From: Parahoeflea olei
Lineage (GTDB): Bacteria; Pseudomonadota; Alphaproteobacteria; Rhizobiales; Rhizobiaceae
DNA: 64,000 nt
Direction: 5' to 3'
Assembly (NCBI RefSeq): GCF_001703635.1
Contig: NZ_LQZT01000003.1
Coordinates: 29,676-93,675 of the forward strand
Shown here: in pieces, positions 26,191-34,866 of the stretch
How positions within the stretch are numbered: position 1 is the stretch's first letter
Layout of the letters: each line of letters opens with the position of its first letter
The notes under the pieces: model-generated
Told to the model about the DNA's origin: nothing
Seen by the model: only the letters and a program-made list of their open reading frames with translations
Database searches by the model: none
Program-made: the position numbers and the translations under genes

Positions 26191-27396
26191 TTAGCGCTCC
26201 ACCAATGCGACGCTGGCATTGAACCAGTTCATGAAGGCCGATGTCAGCAGCGACAGGGTCAGGTAGACCAGCATGGTGATCGAGATCACCTCGACAGCCT
26301 GCCCCGTCTGGTTGAGCACGGTTCCGGTGACCGACACCAGATCGGGGTAACCGATGGCGACGGCGAGCGAGGAGTTCTTGGTCAGGTTCAGATACTGGCT
26401 GGTCAGCGGCGGGATGATCACGCGCATGGCCTGCGGCACGATCACGAGCCGGCTGGTGAGGTTCGGCCGGATGCCGAGCGCATAGGCCGCTTCGGTCTGC
26501 CCGTGCGACACCGCCAGGATGCCCGCGCGCACGATTTCGGCGATGAAGGACGCCGTGTAGAGCGACAGCCCCAGCAACAGCGCCATGAACTCCGGCTGGA
26601 TCACCCAGCCATTGACCATGTTGAACCCCTGCAGGCTCGCATATTCGAGCGACAGCGGCATGCCGGTGACGAAAAACGCCAGCAGTGGCAAGACGATGAA
26701 AAGACCGAGGCCGGTCACGAACACCGGAAACTGCTGGCCTGTCGCCATCTGCCGCTTTTTCGCCCAGCGGCCGAGAACGAACCAGACCGCCAGAACCGCG
26801 ATCGCCGTGAACAGGATCAGCGACGCCCCCGCTTCCGGCACGATCCGCGGCAGGTAGAGCCCGCGATTGTTGAGGCTGAAGGCGATCTCGGAGCCGGGCT
26901 CGATTCCCATCGCCCGCGGCGAAGGCAGGATCGACAACACCGCCTTGTACCAGAACAGAAGCTGCAGCAGCAGCGGAATGTTGCGCAGCGTCTCCACGTA
27001 GACGGTGGCGAATTTCCGCACCAGGTAGTTCTTCGAAAGCCGGGCCAGGCCGACGATGAAGCCGATCACCGTGGCAAAGAAGATCCCGATCACCGCGACC
27101 ACCAGCGTGTTGCCGAGCCCCACGAAGAAGGCCCTGAGATAGGTGCTGTCATTGGTGTAATGGATGAAGGACTGGCCAATGTCGAAGCCGGCACGCTCCT
27201 TGAAGAAGCCGAAGCCCGACGCGATGCCCGCGCGCTGCAGGTTGTCATGCGCATTCGTCAGGCCGGACCAGACCAGGCCGGCGACGACGATGATCAGCAA
27301 GGCCTGAAACACAAAGCCTCGGACTCTGGGATCGTAGATAAGAGATGCGCGCCCGGAATCATCAGCGCCCGCTGAGACGCTTTCTTGATGAGCCAT
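26191..27396 (-). CDS. aapQ: General L-amino acid ABC transporter permease
   Basis: This 401-residue permease is similar in layout to AapM: N-terminal helix, a large loop, then the BPD_transp_1 domain with FVETLRNIPLLLQ-like entry (here VETLRNIPLLLQL) and an EAA loop (AAYALGIRPN...VIVPQAMR). I choose the ATG at 27396 (MAHQESVS) with a GGGGACA ribosome-binding site; in-frame ATGs up to 27408 exist. It is separated from aapJ by 142 bases containing a strong hairpin. Confidence 0.95.
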   Translation of the reverse strand: MAHQESVSAGADDSGRASLIYDPRVRGFVFQALLIIVVAGLVWSGLTNAHDNLQRAGIASGFGFFKERAGFDIGQSFIHYTNDSTYLRAFFVGLGNTLVVAVIGIFFATVIGFIVGLARLSKNYLVRKFATVYVETLRNIPLLLQLLFWYKAVLSILPSPRAMGIEPGSEIAFSLNNRGLYLPRIVPEAGASLILFTAIAVLAVWFVLGRWAKKRQMATGQQFPVFVTGLGLFIVLPLLAFFVTGMPLSLEYASLQGFNMVNGWVIQPEFMALLLGLSLYTASFIAEIVRAGILAVSHGQTEAAYALGIRPNLTSRLVIVPQAMRVIIPPLTSQYLNLTKNSSLAVAIGYPDLVSVTGTVLNQTGQAVEVISITMLVYLTLSLLTSAFMNWFNASVALVER

Positions 27397-27498
27397 GTCT
27401 GTCCCCATTTTTGTACGTCCGGATCTTGTGGCCGGATCGCTTGTTAACCCGACGCCTGTGGCGCCAGATCCTTGACTTCTCACGATAAAGGCGGAGAA

Positions 27499-27522
27499 GG
27501 CGGGCTTCCGGAGAAGCCCGCC
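27499..27522 (-). terminator. Intercistronic hairpin between aapJ and aapQ
   Basis: A perfect 10-bp stem with a CGGA tetraloop lies 17 bases after the aapJ stop. No T-run follows. Such structures after binding-protein genes usually stabilise the upstream message or partly terminate, giving more binding protein than permease. Confidence 0.75.
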
Positions 27523-27538
27523 CGATGGTCATGCCGGA

Positions 27539-28561
27539 TTAGCGGATCGGCGGTGCGTACTGCAGGCCGCCCTTCGACCACAGCGCGTTCACGCCGCGGC
27601 TGATGTTGAGCTGGGTCGAAGCGCCGACATTGCGCTCGAACACTTCACCATAGTTGCCGACCTGCTTGATCACGTTGTAGGCCCAGTCGTTGCCGATGCC
27701 CAGGGAATCGCCGAAGGCGCCTTCCTTGCCGAGCATGCGCATCACGTTCGGGTCGGTGGAGTTCATCATTTCATCGACGTTCTCCGAGGTGATGCCCATT
27801 TCCTCGGCATTGAGCATGGCGAAATGGACCCACTTGACGATAGCGAACCACTGGTCGTCGCCCTGGCGCACCACGGGGCCGAGCGGCTCCTTGGAGATCA
27901 CTTCGGGCAGAACCATGTGCTCGTCGGGTGCCGAAAGGCCGAGGCGGATCGAATACAGGCCCGACTGGTCGGTGGTGTAGACGTCGCAACGGTTGGCGTC
28001 ATAGGCGGCGTTCACTTCTTCGAGCTTTTCGAACACGACCGGATTGTAGGTCATGTCGTTGGCCTTGAAGTAGTCGGTCAGGTTGAGTTCGGTGGTGGTG
28101 CCGGTCTGCACGCAGACCGAAGCGCCCGAAAGCTGCAGTGCGGAGTTCACGCCGAGCGACTTGCGGACCATGAAGCCCTGGCCGTCGTAGTAGTTGACGC
28201 CGGCGAAGTTCAGGCCGAGCTGCGTGTCGCGGCTCATGGTCCAGGTGGTGTTGCGCGACAGCACATCGATTTCACCAGACTGAAGCGCGGTGAACCGCTC
28301 CTTGGCCGACAGCGGGCTGTACTTGACCGCCTTTGCATCGCCGAACACCGCAGCGGCGACGCCGCGGCACAGATCCACGTCCAGGCCGGACCAGTCACCC
28401 GCATCGTTCGGAGCGGAGAAGCCGGCGAGGCCGGTGGAAACGCCGCACTGGACGAATCCCTTTGCCTTGACATCATCCAGCGTTGCTGCGGAAGCGGCGG
28501 CGGCTCCCAGGCCCGCAACGGCCGCGACACCAACGACAGCCGACAAAATCTCTTTTTTCAT
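27539..28561 (-). CDS. aapJ: General L-amino acid ABC transporter, periplasmic binding protein
   Basis: The 340-residue binding protein has a signal peptide (MKKEILSAVVGVAAVAGLG, cleavage after ASA near 25). The SBP_bac_3 domain shows VDLCRGVAAAVFGDAKAV, RFTALQSGEIDVLSRNTTWT and the later YTTDQSGLYSIRL. It captures amino acids for AapQMP. The ATG at 28561 is supported by the signal peptide. It is the first gene of the operon, divergent from metC, an arrangement known from Rhizobium leguminosarum. Confidence 0.96.
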   Translation of the reverse strand: MKKEILSAVVGVAAVAGLGAAAASAATLDDVKAKGFVQCGVSTGLAGFSAPNDAGDWSGLDVDLCRGVAAAVFGDAKAVKYSPLSAKERFTALQSGEIDVLSRNTTWTMSRDTQLGLNFAGVNYYDGQGFMVRKSLGVNSALQLSGASVCVQTGTTTELNLTDYFKANDMTYNPVVFEKLEEVNAAYDANRCDVYTTDQSGLYSIRLGLSAPDEHMVLPEVISKEPLGPVVRQGDDQWFAIVKWVHFAMLNAEEMGITSENVDEMMNSTDPNVMRMLGKEGAFGDSLGIGNDWAYNVIKQVGNYGEVFERNVGASTQLNISRGVNALWSKGGLQYAPPIR

Positions 28562-28880
28562 TTGATACAACCTTTTTTTCTGTTGCCCTGTTTGAGGTGC
28601 GACAAAAGCGGCAGGAGCGGCGTGTCCGCGCCTCCGCCGATGCTTTTTTGCACTATGACATACCATGACGAAATCAACCGACGGTCAAGTGTCCATTGTC
28701 TTAAATTCGACAAGTCTACCTGTCCGGCGACAATTTGCGCCATTTCGCAAGTCTAGCTGCCATGGGCCGCAGGTGCCGGTTCAAGCCTTCACCGCACGTG
28801 GTCCGGACCATTCTTGAGATTGCCGACAAGTCGGTTTAAGCCTTCAGAACCAGCAACCTCGCCAACAGACCGGATATCAG
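28562..28880. other. Divergent promoter region aapJ / metC
   Basis: These 319 bases must hold both promoters. Toward aapJ a TTGACC (28683-28688) with a poor -10 17 bases away is the best candidate. No known riboswitch, including SAM-II, could be recognised before metC. No protein frame looks real. Confidence 0.5.
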
Positions 28881-30068
28881 ATGAGCAAGAGCACCAGCGC
28901 CGCCACCCATGGAGTGAACACCCGCCTCGCCCATACGGGGCACGACCCGAAGAGCTTCCACGGTTTCGTCAACCCGCCCGTGGTGCATGCCTCGACGGTC
29001 CTGTTCCCCGATGCGGCAACCATGGTCTCGCGCGACCAGAAATACACCTACGGCACCCACGGCACCCCCACCACCGATGCGCTGAACGCGGCCTTCAACG
29101 AGCTCGAAGGCTCCGCGGGATCGGTGGCCGTCCCCTCCGGTCTGGCCGCCGTAACGCTGCCGTTCCTGGCCGTGCTGAACGCGGGCGACCACCTGCTGGT
29201 GGTGGATTCGGTCTACTCCCCGACCCGCAATTTCTGCGCGGGCATGCTCGCACGCTTCGGCGTCGAGACCACCTATTACGACCCGCTGATCGGCGCCGAC
29301 ATCGAAAGCCTGATGCGCCCCAACACCAAGCTGGTCCACACCGAGGCTCCCGGCTCCAACACCTTCGAAATGCAGGATATTCCGGCCATCGCCGAGGTTG
29401 CCCACGCCCACGGCGCGCTGGTGTCGATCGACAACACCTGGGCCACGCCGCTGTTCTTCAGGCCGCTCGAGCACGGCGTCGACATCTCGATCCATGCCGC
29501 GACCAAGTATCCGGCCGGCCACTCCGACATCCTGATCGGCACGGTCTCGGCCAACAAGCAGGCCTGGCCCGCGGTCCACAAGGCCTTCGGCATGCTCGGC
29601 ATCTGCGCGGCCCCCGACGATTCCTACATGACGCTGCGCGGCCTGCGCACCATGGGCGTGCGGCTTGCCCGCCACCAGGAAAGCGCGCTCGCGATTGCCC
29701 GCGCGCTCGAAGACATGCCGGGTGTGGCACGGGTGCTCCACCCCGCACTCGAGAGCTTTCCGGGCCACGACATCTGGAAGCGCGACTTCTGCGGCTCGAG
29801 CGGCATTTTCTCGATCGTGCTCGACGTCGCCGATCCGGCACGCCACCAGGCCAAGGCGCACGCCTTCCTCAACGCGCTCGAAATCTTCGGCCTGGGCTAT
29901 TCCTGGGGCGGATACGAGAGCCTTGCCGTGCATGCCAACCTCTCGGACCGCACCATCGCCCTGCCGCCCAAGGAAGGTCCGGTGATCCGGCTGCAGATCG
30001 GCCTAGAGGACGTGGCCGACCTGATGGCCGACATCGACCGCGCGCTGGCTGCGGCCAAGGCGGCCTGA
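28881..30068 (+). CDS. metC: Cystathionine beta-lyase
   Basis: This 395-residue PLP enzyme belongs to the Cys/Met metabolism family. Features are the YTYGTHGTPTTDAL N-terminal substrate loop, VPSGLAAV, D in SIDNTWATPLFF and the Schiff-base lysine in HAATKYPAGHSD. It cleaves cystathionine to homocysteine, pyruvate and ammonia. The TYGTHGTPT motif is typical of the alphaproteobacterial MetC branch. It faces aapJQMP, as in R. leguminosarum. A hairpin follows at 30096. Confidence 0.95.
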   Translation: MSKSTSAATHGVNTRLAHTGHDPKSFHGFVNPPVVHASTVLFPDAATMVSRDQKYTYGTHGTPTTDALNAAFNELEGSAGSVAVPSGLAAVTLPFLAVLNAGDHLLVVDSVYSPTRNFCAGMLARFGVETTYYDPLIGADIESLMRPNTKLVHTEAPGSNTFEMQDIPAIAEVAHAHGALVSIDNTWATPLFFRPLEHGVDISIHAATKYPAGHSDILIGTVSANKQAWPAVHKAFGMLGICAAPDDSYMTLRGLRTMGVRLARHQESALAIARALEDMPGVARVLHPALESFPGHDIWKRDFCGSSGIFSIVLDVADPARHQAKAHAFLNALEIFGLGYSWGGYESLAVHANLSDRTIALPPKEGPVIRLQIGLEDVADLMADIDRALAAAKAA

Positions 30069-30095
30069 GGCGTCGTCCCGACAAGGGGCACCCAT

Positions 30096-30124
30096 GCCCG
30101 CGGCCGGCAGCTCCGGCCACGGGC
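30096..30124. terminator. Hairpin between the convergent metC and kinase genes
   Basis: A 12-bp inverted repeat with one mismatch and a 5-base loop sits between the two stops. Neither strand has a T-run, so termination is only a suggestion. Confidence 0.4.
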
Positions 30125-30133
30125 GTGGCGGGA

Positions 30134-32446
30134 TCAGACGGGGGACACGGAGGGCTCCGCCGCCCCGGTTCCCGCCTGCGCGAGCCGGCGGGGCAAGCTG
30201 AGCACGAAGCGCGCGCCCGGCGGCCCGTAACTGGTGTCGAGCACGACCGTTCCGTCATGGCTCTCGGCGATCAGCCGGCACAGGCTGAGGCCAAGCCCGT
30301 TGCCCGAATAGGTGCGCTGGTCGCGATGCAGGCGTTTGAACACGCCGAATATGCTTTCGGCGTGTTCTGGCGCGATGCCGATACCGTTGTCGGCCACCGA
30401 AATGTGAATCCGGTTCTTGACCAGTTCGACCTCGACCTCGACCAGCACCGGCTGATCCGGCAGCCTGTACTTGATGGAGTTGGCGAACAGGTTCTGCAGA
30501 AGCTGGATCATCAGGTCGAAATCCGCATTCAGCTCGATGTCGGAATCGTTGATCAGGCGCGCATTCGCCTCGGCGGCATTGACCGACAGGTTGCTCCAGG
30601 CCACCGAAACCGCCTCCGACAGCATGAAGCTGCTCGGCTTGATGGCCTGATAGGCCAGCTGGGAATATTCGAGCAGGCTCGACACCATCCGCTCCATGGA
30701 TTCGGCGCGTCCGGAAATATGCTCGGAGAATTTCTTGAGGTCTTCGGTTCGCCCGTTGCTGACATCTTCCGCAATCATGTCGACGAACAGCCGGATCTGG
30801 CGCAGCGGCGCCTTGAGATCGTGCGAGACCATCCCCGCGAACTGTTCGAGGGCCTGGTTGCGCATCGCCAGTTCGCGCGCCTGCTGCGCGATGCGCTCGC
30901 GGGACAGGTGGCTTTCGGTGATGTCGCGGCCCAGGGAGACAAGCTCGAGCGGCCGGCCGTTCTCGAACACCATCAGGTTGGTCCAGGCATACCAGTAGGT
31001 CCGGCCGGCGTGATCCCGCATCAGCCGTTCCTCGGTCTTCATCGGCTGGTCGGGTTGCAGGCTTTCAAGCTTCCGCTGCACCTCGGGCTGCAACTCGGGC
31101 GGAATAAGATCGATGAATTTCAGCCCGATCATGTCTTCCGCGCGCATTCCGCTGAAGCGGGCATAGTTCTCGTTGACATAAGTCAGCGTGGTGTCGGGCT
31201 CCGAGCGGGTGATGAAATCCGGCAGGCTGCGTACGAGCGTCTCGAATTCGGCCCGCTTGCGCTGCAGCGCATTCTCGATTTCGAGCCGCTCGGTGATGTC
31301 CTCGCCGAACGAGAGCATCAGCGGCTCGTTTTCGGTGCGCAACCGCTCGAACTTGATCCTGCAATGATAGGTCGAACCATCCTTGCGCCGGTGACGCGTG
31401 TCGAGCGTCAGGGTCTTGACCTCGCCGCTCACCAGCGGCCGCATCTTTTCGCTCAGTTGCTCCGGCGACCATCCGGCATTGAGCAGGCGGGCATCCATCC
31501 CGCGCATTTCCTCGAGGCTGTATTGCAGATTGTCGCGCGCGGCCTTGTTGACATAGATGATCGCGCGCGTGACCGGGTTCACCAGATAGATCTCCTGGGA
31601 CACGCCTTCAAGGATCACACCGAGCCGCTCGGCCTCGGATCGGGCGCGAACCAGTGCCGAGACATCCGCCCTCAGGCCGACGCGGAAATTGCCTTCCGTT
31701 ATCCGGTCCTCGATCTGGATCCAGCGGTCATCGCCGATCTGCCGGACATAGGGCTCACCGGGATTGTTGTGCAGGTCGACCAGCTTGCGCAGCCATTCGT
31801 CGCGCGATTCCGGGGTGTCTCCCGCTTCTGAAATCAGGCCAGCTTCAAGCGCATCGCGCAGGGTCGCCTCATAGGTCTTGCCGATCCTGATCGATGGCCT
31901 GAGCAGCGGGTGCATGTCGCGGTAGGCCTTGTTGCACACCAGCAGCCGGTCATCGGGATCGTAGATCGCAAAGCCGTGCGACACAGAATCGAGCGCGGAC
32001 ATAAACAGGGCGTTGGTGTCCGGATCGCCCGCGGTGCTGCGCGGATCCGCCTCGAGAACGCGAAGCACGACCACCGCCCCGCTCGACGTCTCGCCGCCAG
32101 CGGCAAGCGCCGTTCGGCTGAAATCGACTTCAAGCACGCGGCCGTCCTTGGCGCGGACACCCGTCCTCCGGCGCTGCCGCAGCCTCGACGGTTCGTCTGA
32201 AGACGCCTCCCCGTCCGGCTCAATGGCCACATGGTCCGGAACCAGAAGGGTCAGGACATCGATCCCTGCCAGTTCGGCGGCTTCATATCCCAGCACTTGC
32301 GCAGCGGCCGGGTTCGACGCGACGATCATGCCGTCAGCGTCGGTCACGAGCACCGGGTCCGGGAACGCATCGTACAACGCGGTGACGAGCGTGCCAGGAA
32401 GCAGGTCCATTTCAGTACGGGGCCCGGGAGCGTCGATCAGATGCAC
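30134..32446 (-). CDS. Multi-PAS sensor histidine kinase
   Basis: The 770-residue cytosolic hybrid-free kinase has four PAS regions (openings near DAFPDPVLVTDADG, SVSHGFAIYDPDDR, SQEIYLVNPVTRA and LPDFITRSEPDTT), then HisKA with H542 in VSHDLKAPLRQ, and HATPase with N in LLQNLFANSIKYR, VADNGIGIAP and GNGLGLSLCR. There is no membrane segment. The HDLKAPLRQ box is of the Cph1/phytochrome-like type, which often signals to single-domain regulators. The start is probably GTG at 32446, one base after the regulator stop; ATG at 32410 is possible. The signal is unknown. Confidence 0.92.
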   Translation of the reverse strand: MHLIDAPGPRTEMDLLPGTLVTALYDAFPDPVLVTDADGMIVASNPAAAQVLGYEAAELAGIDVLTLLVPDHVAIEPDGEASSDEPSRLRQRRRTGVRAKDGRVLEVDFSRTALAAGGETSSGAVVVLRVLEADPRSTAGDPDTNALFMSALDSVSHGFAIYDPDDRLLVCNKAYRDMHPLLRPSIRIGKTYEATLRDALEAGLISEAGDTPESRDEWLRKLVDLHNNPGEPYVRQIGDDRWIQIEDRITEGNFRVGLRADVSALVRARSEAERLGVILEGVSQEIYLVNPVTRAIIYVNKAARDNLQYSLEEMRGMDARLLNAGWSPEQLSEKMRPLVSGEVKTLTLDTRHRRKDGSTYHCRIKFERLRTENEPLMLSFGEDITERLEIENALQRKRAEFETLVRSLPDFITRSEPDTTLTYVNENYARFSGMRAEDMIGLKFIDLIPPELQPEVQRKLESLQPDQPMKTEERLMRDHAGRTYWYAWTNLMVFENGRPLELVSLGRDITESHLSRERIAQQARELAMRNQALEQFAGMVSHDLKAPLRQIRLFVDMIAEDVSNGRTEDLKKFSEHISGRAESMERMVSSLLEYSQLAYQAIKPSSFMLSEAVSVAWSNLSVNAAEANARLINDSDIELNADFDLMIQLLQNLFANSIKYRLPDQPVLVEVEVELVKNRIHISVADNGIGIAPEHAESIFGVFKRLHRDQRTYSGNGLGLSLCRLIAESHDGTVVLDTSYGPPGARFVLSLPRRLAQAGTGAAEPSVSPV

Positions 32447-32447
32447 C

Positions 32448-32879
32448 TCACGAGAAATCTTCCGCGCAATTGTCCGAAAGCTGGTTGCGCGTGTATTCGG
32501 CGATGATGAAGGATATCGCGGCGCGGTCGATCTCGTTCTTGTTGATGCGGAAATCGACCCCGAATTCCGGGAATTCCTGGAAATAGCTGCCGCTGATATC
32601 CGAGGAGATGATGCCGATCGGGCCTATGAAGCCCGCATGGCGCAGTTGCGGCGCGGTTTCGCGAAAATCGTTGTTCGGCACCAGCCGGTTGTCGAGAAAC
32701 ACCATGTCGATGCCGCCGCCCTTGACGCATTCGACCGCAGACTCGATGTCCGCCACATATTCGAGTTCGATCGGCGGCCCATCCACCTTTTCCAGGGTCC
32801 GCCGCAGCAAAAGGTGTTCTGCCGGATCGTCATCGACAAGCAGGATCTTCAAGGGATACTCGGTCTGACCGGTGGTCAT
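32448..32879 (-). CDS. Single-domain response regulator
   Basis: The 143-residue protein is one receiver domain without output: the acidic cluster DDD at about 16-18, phospho-acceptor D in MVFLDNRL (about 59), S in GIISSD, and K in RINKNE. Residue layout resembles Rcp1-like regulators that pair with Cph1-type kinases. It lies 10 bases after a LuxR gene and one base before the kinase gene, so all three form an operon. It probably acts by protein-protein contact. Confidence 0.92.
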   Translation of the reverse strand: MTTGQTEYPLKILLVDDDPAEHLLLRRTLEKVDGPPIELEYVADIESAVECVKGGGIDMVFLDNRLVPNNDFRETAPQLRHAGFIGPIGIISSDISGSYFQEFPEFGVDFRINKNEIDRAAISFIIAEYTRNQLSDNCAEDFS

Positions 32880-32889
32880 GGGATTTCTC

Positions 32890-33579
32890 CTAAGCTATCA
32901 GCCCGCTGCGCAAGGCCGACGCCACCATCTGAGCGCGATTGACGACATGCAGCTTGCGCAGAACGGTCGCGATGTAGGAATTGACGGTATGCTCGGACAG
33001 CCCGAGAATGATGGCGATTTCGGCAGAAGTCTTGCCTTCCGAAGTCCAGCGGACGATCTGGATCTCGCGGTCGTTGAGGCCGCTGATCGAATCCAGCGAC
33101 AGAATGGCATCGTGATAGCGCTGGAAGATCAGCGCCGCATCGAGCGCGACCACCGCGAGCGTTTCATGTTCGGGCAGGCCGCGATCTCCAAGCATCATCA
33201 GGCAGTAGCGACGCGCCGCGACCGTATGCAGCGGCACCGCGATCATGGTCGCCGCGCCGATCGCATCGAGAATCCGGGAGGCGCCCGCTCCCGGCGCCAC
33301 ACCATAGGCCGCAGTCGACGGCTTGCAGGCAGCGAGCAACTCGTCGCCGGCGCCCAGCGGCCTTCCCCCTGCCGCATCGATCAGGCTGTCGGGAAGATTG
33401 TGCAGCACATGCGGGTTGCGAAGGTTGATCCCCTCATCCTCGCCGCCCACTTCGAACAGGACGAAGTGCTGGAACCCTTGCCCGAGCGCCAGCGCCTTGA
33501 ACAATCTGAAGAAGTCCATTCGGTTGACGGCGCGGCCCAGTTCCGTACCAAGATGATAAGCAGCTTCCGGCATCAACAT
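32890..33579 (-). CDS. LuxR-family transcriptional regulator
   Basis: The 229-residue regulator has a C-terminal LuxR helix-turn-helix (about residues 165-225: LNDREIQIVRWTSEGKTSAEI, then GLSEHTVNSYIATVLRKL). The N-terminal 150 residues could be an autoinducer-binding or GAF-like domain; the key AHL residues (W, Y, D, P patterns) are not clearly present. It heads the operon with the response regulator and the PAS kinase. ATGs at 33579 and 33573 are both possible; AGAGG favours the first. A quorum-sensing role is not supported without a luxI gene nearby. Confidence 0.88.
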   Translation of the reverse strand: MLMPEAAYHLGTELGRAVNRMDFFRLFKALALGQGFQHFVLFEVGGEDEGINLRNPHVLHNLPDSLIDAAGGRPLGAGDELLAACKPSTAAYGVAPGAGASRILDAIGAATMIAVPLHTVAARRYCLMMLGDRGLPEHETLAVVALDAALIFQRYHDAILSLDSISGLNDREIQIVRWTSEGKTSAEIAIILGLSEHTVNSYIATVLRKLHVVNRAQMVASALRSGLIA

Positions 33580-34009
33580 AGGGCCTCTTTCGAATCAACA
33601 ATGCTTATTAGCAAATTAGATTACATACATCGACGTGACCACAAGACAATCCGCAAGAATTTACTTACAAAACATGGTGAAAGAATCGGACATATGCGCT
33701 GCGTACAGTATATTCCGATGTCACTCCCGCGGGACCGCGCCTTCGCGCGGACGCAACCTGAACGTGCTGTCGCAGGCTGTCAATGGCCTGACACGCCCTG
33801 AAAGCGGCGACAATCCGTATTTTGGCGCAGGAAGATTAACATCCCGGTCGCTCCTGCCGGCCAGATATGACAGCACCGGCGCGCGATGAAGCCATTTGCC
33901 GCACGGCAGGCTCGACCGGCAAGCGCATAAGACAGGTCGTCCTTGCCCAGATGCAGGAGAGAGGCTGTGTATGAGGCAGAAAATGTGCCCGGGTCGGACA
34001 AGGCGAAAA
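33580..34009. other. Intergenic region upstream of the luxR operon
   Basis: These 430 bases start with a GC-poor segment (33590-33710) that probably holds the luxR-operon promoter and perhaps its operators. The rest is ordinary. No protein or structured RNA was recognised. Confidence 0.5.
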
Positions 34010-34086
34010 TGGCGACCCCTGCAGGATTCGAACCTGCGACCGTCGGCTTAGAAGGCCGGTGCTCTATCCAGCTGAGCTAAGGGGCC
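34010..34086 (-). tRNA. tRNA-Arg (TCT)
   Basis: A 77-base cloverleaf with encoded CCA: acceptor arm GGCCCCT/AGGGGTC (one G-U), D-loop AGCTCAGCTGGATAGAGC, anticodon loop CTTCTAA with anticodon TCT, T-arm GGTTCGAATCC. It follows the NDUFS4-like gene on the same strand by 33 bases and may share its transcript. Confidence 0.98.
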
Positions 34087-34119
34087 GATCGGTGCCGGAC
34101 GGCGCGCCACCGGTAATCT

Positions 34120-34425
34120 TCAGTGAGTCCAGGGCTGGCGGCGGTCGAACTTGAAATTGTCCGAATAGGCCACTCGCCGGCGCTTGGGTTCCTTGGGCTC
34201 GGCCACCCGGAACGCCAGGCCGTTGCGCACGGCATAGGCGACGGCGGCTTCACGCGTGTCGAACTTGAGGCGGATCTGGCTCTGCATGTCGCCGGAGGAG
34301 GTGTAGCCCATCATCGGATCGATGGTGCGCGGCTTTTCCGGCTCGAATTCCAGCACCCAGTCCTGGGTCTTGGCTTTCCCGGACTGCATGGCGGTCTTTG
34401 CGGGACGGTAGATTTTCGCGGTCAT
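34120..34425 (-). CDS. NADH dehydrogenase accessory subunit, NDUFS4-like (ETC complex I subunit)
   Basis: The 101-residue protein matches the complex I NDUFS4 family: AKIYRPAKTAMQSGKAKTQDW at the start, the DPMMGYTSSGDMQSQIRLKFDT motif and a late YSDNFKFDRRQPWTH. It binds the peripheral arm of NADH:ubiquinone oxidoreductase. The ATG at 34425 is the family start. It is monocistronic or co-transcribed with tRNA-Arg. Confidence 0.93.
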   Translation of the reverse strand: MTAKIYRPAKTAMQSGKAKTQDWVLEFEPEKPRTIDPMMGYTSSGDMQSQIRLKFDTREAAVAYAVRNGLAFRVAEPKEPKRRRVAYSDNFKFDRRQPWTH

Positions 34426-34866
34426 GTCCCAATTCCCTTCACGGCGGCGGCCGCCCGTTCGGGTCGGTTGCGGCGCCCGGCTGTGTTCAATCCACTTACG
34501 TGGATCCGGTAAGCGCGGCCGAAGCGGCGTGTGCTCCCGCATCCAGTTCCGGTCGAAACCGGGAGCGGAGGCCGCTTTCCTGCCGGTTCGCCCCTCCCGA
34601 GACCCGCTGATTTGCAGGTCGATATCGACCGAGGCGACCTCCGCTCAATGCCCCGACGCTTCCCCAAAGTCAAGCCGCCTTGTCCGGCCGCCTTGTCCGG
34701 CCACATTGTGGGGCCGCATTGTCGGGCCGGGCATGCCCCGCCCGGTCCCCCAGGCCCAGCCCGCTTGACCGGGCGAGCCGAGATGCTACGTCCCGTCTGT
34801 CCGCGCACAGCCCGCACGCGGCGCCGCGATCCGCGCGGCGCCCAACCGACGGAAAGGAATCCACGC
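34426..34866. other. Intergenic region with short direct repeats
   Basis: These 441 bases separate the NDUFS4-like gene and the M20 amidohydrolase, which are divergent. It is GC-rich, with four 13-base direct repeats at 34677-34728 followed by a GGGCATGCCCCGCCCGG-type inverted patch. No protein frame is believable. Confidence 0.55.
34677..34728. repeat. Four tandem 13-bp repeats
   Basis: Units begin at 34677, 34690, 34703 and 34716. The first two are identical (GCCTTGTCCGGCC); the third and fourth keep the frame RCATTGT(G/C)GGGCC. They lie about 140 bases upstream of the M20 amidohydrolase start. Confidence 0.85.

Noticed and set aside
25600..27375. 591-codon plus-strand frame opposite aapM/aapQ
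   Set aside because: Antisense shadow of two membrane-protein genes with extreme Arg/His/Gln content.
28700..28880. Possible SAM-II riboswitch before metC
   Set aside because: I could not find the conserved SAM-II core; no pseudoknot pairing was seen.
28814..31831. 1005-codon plus-strand frame across metC and the kinase
   Set aside because: Runs out of frame through metC and antisense to the kinase; no recognisable domain.
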